Shown piece after piece: positions 59,269 to 64,000 of a stretch of 64,000 nucleotides of DNA. Location: assembly GCF_036320965.1 (NCBI RefSeq), contig NC_092262.1, forward strand, positions 6,129,072 to 6,193,071, in the 5' to 3' direction. A model generated the notes under the pieces. That model was not told the origin of the DNA. It did not search any database and saw nothing but the letters and a program-made list of their open reading frames with translations. The DNA comes from Panulirus ornatus (lineage: Eukaryota > Arthropoda > Malacostraca > Decapoda > Palinuridae). The position numbers and the translations under genes were made by a program. Every line of letters starts with the position of its first letter. Positions within the stretch are counted from its first letter, which is position 1.

Positions 59269-59415
59269 CGCATTCGCCGTTGAAGTCCTTCCTGATGGTG
59301 GGGTCCCTGCAGGAGACTTTGTCTAGGGTGCATTGGTTGCCATAGGTCTTGCCGTCTGTGCCACACACGGGGGAGTAATTGGCGGAGCAGGAGGTCGGGC
59401 AATCCTGCTGCGTGG
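59269..59415 (-). CDS. Kazal inhibitor gene C, exon at 59.3 kb
   Basis: Linker TQQ, then DCPTSC, SANYSPVC, GTDGKTYGNQC, KVSC, NGEC: six cysteines, 49 codons, phase 1 at both ends, acceptor ATCATTCCAG, donor G|GTAAGA. Predicted P1 is Ala, fitting elastase-like or subtilisin-like targets. Confidence 0.93.
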
Positions 59416-59439
59416 CTGGAATGATGGTGGAGATGACTG

Positions 59440-59645
59440 ATAAGTTATTATTATTATTATTATTATTATCATTATTATTATTATTTATAAAAACCCCAGG
59501 ACCTATTTCATGGGGTTGATGCAGCTCCGAGGCAGGGAGCAGGGTGTGAGAAGTTTCTTGACTGTCCGTCCACAGACGACAAATACAAACCTCGCCAAAG
59601 GCGACTTCTCGCTCACAGTTGTTACCACTAGTTGGCAGAGCGAGT
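59440..59645 (+). repeat. ATT microsatellite plus CCAGGACCC-family repeat
   Basis: TTA/ATT trinucleotides (about 59446-59485), then AACCCCAGGACCTATTTCAT, GATGCAGCTCCGAGGCAGGG and CTCGCCAAAGGCGACTTCTC, as in the copies at 19405 and 35875. Confidence 0.6.
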
Positions 59646-60986
59646 TGATAACATTTTCTCTATGTTGACAGTGAGGTTAGTGTAATGAGTAATTCGTCAC
59701 AGTCATATGATTTTGTGAAGAACTACCAAAGCTTTGATTTTAAAGGAACTGTTGTGGTTGTGGAATATTGAAAATCACGAGTTTAAAAAACCCACTGTGG
59801 GGAACCTCGAAACCAGAATACTGTGTTGCAAAGTCGGACATGCCGTTCTTTAGAAATATCGTTAGGATGAATTTCCGCATGGCGTGGCTGGCTCCAGATA
59901 TGTAACGGGACACAGTGCCAAGCCTGTACCAAAGCTCATGTATGATCTTCATGGGGAAAAAAATGAGAGTTGTGGGTTTTCGCAATGTGACTTATGACTA
60001 ATATCTCTGCTGCTTGTTGGGGCATTTTTTTTTTCGTATTAGACATATCAGTTGTTGCCACGTTGGATATCCACTTATTTCTAAGTTTATTGCCAGTTTT
60101 TTCAAATTTATTTCTGCATATTTAAATGGTTAGAGAACGATTATTATCTGTGATATCCAGAGATTGGCGTTTATCATTAATTTAAGTAGTCCGTTAAATT
60201 ATGGAAGAGCGTGTCATAATTTGTCCGTTTTCTCTGGAAAGAGATGGCTAATTGACAGACTTGCTGGTTACTTTAGAAGTAAAGTTGTGAATCGGTAATG
60301 TAGCTAGATGATGTGAAAATATCATACAACATATGTGAAAATATCATACAACATATGAGGAGGGTAATCATTATTCCCAAAAATTAAATCTGCTTGTGTT
60401 TGTACACTCAAACAACCGTTATGAGAGTGCATTTGCTTTGTTGTGATTATGTCATTGGAGATAGTTTACAACTATTGCAAACTGTAGTTAATTGAAAGTC
60501 TTCCTTACCAGTGTAAAATTTGCTTTTACATTATTGTAAGATATCGAGGCAGGTAACGTGGTTTTACTTGAGCGCCGTGTAGACTTAGGTTAACCTGACA
60601 ATTCTCTCCTTTATAGTTCGCTAATCCGCCAGATCTCTCCCTGTCCTTGTGGATGAATTTGTGATGCCTATTTCGCGTAAAATATTTAGAAAATGGCTGT
60701 TTTCAGATGCGTATTAAACAGAAAAAAAAATATTACGAATCTAATTTAGAAGATACTCTTGCTGTTTGTGTGTTCGTATGATTACAACCATGAAAATCAG
60801 CCTATTTTATATGAATTCTGAATTGTATCATTTTCCATGGCTGGCAGGGTGTGAGGGGATGGCTTGAGGAACTCCTCATACATTTCGAGAGATATACACA
60901 GGGAACCAACCCCTTTCAGAGCACACCTTCAATAGATACTGCGCAGTTGGCCGTTACGATTTAACGAGTGCGGACTTCGATCTCAC
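59646..60986. other. Intron of gene C, nothing recognised
   Basis: A 23-bp direct duplication (GTGAAAATATCATACAACAT twice, about 60318-60358) is the only structure noticed. Confidence 0.5.
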
Positions 60987-61145
60987 CACATGCGACGTCT
61001 TGAGTCTTGGTGATTGTCGGGTCCAAGCAGGAGGCCGAGTCCAGAGCACACTGGTTGCTGTACGTCTTGCCGTCGCTGCCACATACAGGCGCGTAGATGA
61101 ACGGGCAGTGAGAGGGACACTTTCGCTGCGAGTTGTCTGTCTTGA
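60987..61145 (-). CDS. Kazal inhibitor gene C, exon at 61.0 kb
   Basis: Linker KTDNSQR, then KCPSHC, PFIYAPVC, GSDGKTYSNQC, SASC, DVAC: six cysteines, 53 codons, phase 1 at both ends, acceptor TCTATTCCAG, donor G|GTGAGA. Predicted P1 is Phe. Very similar in its first half to the domain at 51491-51655 (PF-YAP-C). Confidence 0.93.
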
Positions 61146-61476
61146 CTGGAATAGACAAACTAGATATTCTAAGCCTAGGAATATCTCATGATATTGGGTA
61201 TGCATGATCGTTTGGTTATACGCCAGAGTTCTTGGTGCCATTATTCGACACAGCGGCGAGGATACAGAGCATGATTGTACAGAAAAATATTATTTGTGAT
61301 CGCAGAACAAACTTGACAGACGTGAATCCAGAATGAGTGTGATTTCCCTTAACTTTATCTTCAAATATTTACGGTGAAAGTTCCTTTAAAGACATCTTTA
61401 GGTATTACTTTGGCGTTGTACTCTAAAAAATCCAGAACATAGTTAATCCAGAACATGGTTATTAAGGTAATCTTAC

Positions 61477-61629
61477 CACATTCACCATCGTAGAGCTTGG
61501 TAATGGTGGTTGAACTGTGGCAGTTGGTGACGTCCAAGGTGCACTGGTTGCTGTACGTGTTGCCGTCGCTGGCGCACAGTGGCTCGTTGCTGAAGCTGCA
61601 GCTCGTTGGGCATGGCCGTTTCGTAGGGC
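61477..61629 (-). CDS. Kazal inhibitor gene C, exon at 61.5 kb
   Basis: Linker PTKR, then PCPTSC, SFSNEPLC, ASDGNTYSNQC, VTNC, DGEC: six cysteines, 51 codons, phase 1 at both ends, acceptor CTGTTTACAG, donor G|GTAAGA. Predicted P1 is Phe. The usual CGSDG is CASDG. Confidence 0.93.
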
Positions 61630-62538
61630 CTGTAAACAGTAATGGCGTTGTTACGCGAGTTGAGAATGGGTGGTTTAACGCTGATGATCGTTAATACACT
61701 TAAGGAGGTAGTGCGGTGAGTGTGTGGACATTTGGGAATGGTCGGTTCGTAACTTAGCTTTGGTGTTCAGTCATATTTACTCAAATATGCGGTGAAATAT
61801 CTTTATATGTGGGCTGTATGTTGCATCCAGCTTACCCCTCTCCCGTTCTTTTTCTACAGAAACATTTAAAAACGAAATTTATTTGCTAGCAGTCAGTCCC
61901 TGATAATGTGTACGTAATTATGTAATAATCCTAGCGGCAGAAACAAGCAAGATATGAGGTGAGCGCCACGCGCTAGATCCTGCCTTAGAAGACGGAGGCC
62001 TAGTATAATATTGCCAGTGTTTAGGCTAATATACGATAGTTTCACCTGTAAATTTTTTTGTGTATCTAGTTACGCGATATATCAGTTCTCTCTGTTATGA
62101 TTGCATGCTGTAATTCATGTGGCGCAGTCGACCATTTTGTCAGACCCTTTGCCATCCAGTGAATATTTTTAAATGGACTTTTGATTATCCTCTTGAAATG
62201 GCTGAGGCTTACAGGGTTAGCTGACAGACCGGTCCCGCCACATCCGGAAGAAGTGCGTTGTGCATGTGGTCTCGAGTGCGTTGATGTGTGTGTGTGTGTG
62301 TAGAGGGCACACAGTCGCTATACTCTAAATACCTCCCTACATCTGGTGAATTTATTAAGTATATTACAGTTCGTGTTTGGGTTTTCATTACATGGGAAGA
62401 ATTGCCACGAATGACGTAGGAAGGCATTGTCCTGTTTTAAACAGACTATTATTGCTAGGAAAACACGTATCAAGGCTGGTGATTTATTTTTTTTCCGTCC
62501 ATTTTTGTATGGCATTGTGTGCTGTGGTGCTGTCTTAC
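61630..62538. other. Intron of gene C, nothing recognised
   Basis: A short GT run (about 62287-62301) only. Confidence 0.5.
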
Positions 62539-62679
62539 CGCAAGTGCCGTCGTAAGCCTTGAAGACGCGTTGGTTATTGCAATGCCTCTTCTTCAGGACG
62601 CACTCGTTGGGGTAGGTTAGGCCATCGCTGCCACACACCGGCAGGTACTCCCTGGTACACCGCCTTGGACACCTCCCTG
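62539..62679 (-). CDS. Kazal inhibitor gene C, exon at 62.6 kb (most 5' intact domain in the window)
   Basis: GRCPRRC, TREYLPVC, GSDGLTYPNEC, KRHC, YDGTC: six cysteines, 47 codons, phase 1 at both ends, acceptor GTTGCATAG, donor G|GTAAGA. Predicted P1 is Arg with a strongly basic surround (RR before, KKR later), fitting trypsin-like or basic-site proteases. No signal exon was found between here and the right edge, so the gene's 5' end probably lies outside. From this exon to the stop the spliced frame is 413 residues. Confidence 0.93.
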
Positions 62680-62762
62680 CTATGCAACACATTATTCGTC
62701 ACTTCTGCTGTACCTTCTGGTCGCCGTGAATTCATATTATGAATTTTATGTTACTAGTACCG

Positions 62763-63372
62763 TCCTCCGGCAGTTAACCTTATCATAGACCATCAGGAGG
62801 GAGTGGTGGGAGGGGAGGAGCCTTCTATTCTACTATCTTGTCTCCATCTGTATAGACTGGGTGACTTACTGCCCTCCAGCAGATCACCTGTTCACGCATT
62901 AGGAGGAAGTGTTGGGCGGGGAGGAATCTTCTGCTTCACTAGTTACTATCATGTCCAAGAGAAAAACCTTGTCATAGTTCGTCAGGAGGGTGGGTACGGT
63001 GGGTTGGGTCAAGCCCAAAGGAATAGCTTTCTTATACTCGGGGTGATCTTGTTGGAGTCGAGGAATTTAGTGAGTTGCTGTTCCTCTCCTCCAGCAGATA
63101 ACCTCGTCATAGACCATCAGTAAGGAATGGTGGGTGGGAAGGAGGAGCCGCCACCTTTGCTATCCAGTCTCCATCTATGTGAATTGGGAATTTTGATTAT
63201 TGTTACTGTCCTCCAGCAGACGACCTCGTCAAAGACCATCAGAGGGGAATGGTGGTTGGGGGGAAAGAGCCTTCTTCTGTACTGTTCCTTCTCCATCTAC
63301 TGTCTAATGATTAGGAACGTAGGACACCATTACTGTCCTTCAGCAGATAACCTCGTCATAGACCATTAGGTC
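62763..63372. repeat. Degenerate tandem repeat, about 110-bp unit
   Basis: About five and a half units: CCTCCAGCAGATAACCTCGT, CATAGACCATCAG-AGGGAA, TGGTGG-TGGGGAGGAGCC, TCTTGTCTCCATCTGT. Units carry indels. It occupies the intron upstream of the exon at 62.6 kb. Confidence 0.8.
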
Positions 63373-63533
63373 CTCTGTCATCTGGCTTTTCAGTGTCCTT
63401 CGTCTGCCTTAACAGCTCATTCATCTCTCCAATTAGATGACTGAAACACCTGGGAAGTTGAGGATTATAGAGTAAATCACGTTACCAATATATGAATGAT
63501 AATATCGAGATAGGGAACTTTGACAAATCTTAC

Positions 63534-63611
63534 CACAGGTCTTGAAAGAGTTACCCTGTGTATCAGGGTGATTTCTGAGTACATATCGAGTGGAGGGAGA
63601 GTAATCAATAA
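63534..63611 (-). pseudogene. Possible degenerate or shortened Kazal exon
   Basis: A 78-bp interval with the acceptor CTCATTCAG and donor G|GTAAGA in phase 1 at both ends, just like the Kazal exons. The frame reads IDYSPSTRYVLRN, HPDTQGNSFKTC. It resembles a Kazal domain (YSP before Cys3, then VLKK-HC and the final C-G) with the CGSDG block deleted and only the last cysteine left. It could be a dead exon or chance. Nothing else is seen from 63612 to the window end. Confidence 0.4.
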
Positions 63612-64000
63612 CTGAATGAGTTACCTAAATATCTAACCTACTTTAAGAAAAGACATTGTTGGTTGTACAACATATAAAACTATGACAGAATGCTTAAATT
63701 AATTAAGGCTAAAAAGAAAGTAAGTGAAACAAGATATGCTGATTTTGAACTGGCCGCTATGCCTTGAATTTTTATCTTTTTTAATTTAATGGTTATCAAT
63801 ACTCAGGAAGCAATAATCTTTGTCGTGAGTGGGATGCCGAGAGTAGACTGCATGGAAAAGTGTAAAATATAGTGAATATGATTTCCCTAAACGTAATATT
63901 TACGTGAAGATTCTGAAGTATTGCTAATACTTTTCCTCCATTCGAAACGACAGATCTGCCACTGTGGGTAGCTAGGGCCTAGTCTATCTTGCCATGATAT

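Overview
This window is animal nuclear DNA: genes are split by GT-AG introns, non-LTR retrotransposons, SINE-like repeats and very long TA, TC and AC microsatellites are abundant, and minisatellites are frequent. Secreted multi-Kazal proteinase inhibitors together with this repeat landscape point to a decapod crustacean (lobster, crayfish or shrimp type). That assignment is inference; no species marker was recognised.

Layout. 0.1-1.3 kb is a 43-bp minisatellite. 4.6-17.5 kb (+ strand) holds a four-exon gene for a type I membrane protein of about 597 residues: signal peptide, cysteine-rich and divergent CUB-like ectodomain, one sushi/CCP domain, a transmembrane helix and a short cytoplasmic tail with an NPIY motif. 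All splice phases agree (1, 0, 0). Its introns carry 5'-truncated RTE-like LINE copies, one of them inserted into an older LINE relic of another clade. 17.5-32 kb has no gene I can support; it holds two TTAA-flanked MITE-like elements, more LINE copies, degenerate tandem repeats and TA arrays.

32.2-62.7 kb (- strand) is a tandem cluster of Kazal-type serine proteinase inhibitor genes, convergent with the CUB/sushi gene. Gene A (42.1 to 32.2 kb) has a signal-peptide exon and six Kazal exons that alternate strictly between 147-bp and 135-bp types. Gene B (49.1 to 47.0 kb) has a signal exon and two Kazal exons, plus a decayed Kazal exon between the signal exon and the first good domain. Gene C (beyond 62.7 kb down to 51.0 kb, 5' end not found in the window) has eight intact Kazal exons, a last exon with only five coding bases, and a possible degenerate ninth domain at 63.5 kb. 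Every Kazal exon starts and ends in phase 1, one domain per exon, so domains can be added, lost or skipped without a frameshift. The predicted P1 residues (second residue after Cys2) include R, K, F, A, E, N, S, V, I and P, so the cluster looks like a varied set of inhibitors, plausibly secreted for haemolymph or defence proteases.

The most unusual structure is a 2.5-kb minisatellite (36.7-39.25 kb) that begins at the 5' splice site of Kazal exon 3 of gene A and repeats that splice site in tandem: most units are 36 bp and carry the donor GAG|GTGAGG, and a minority are 31 bp and lack exactly the five bases GTGAG. A second strong signal is that the RTE-like LINE and an unrelated SINE-like family share their 3' tail, which suggests that the LINE machinery moves the SINE and that many TA arrays grew from retroposon tails.
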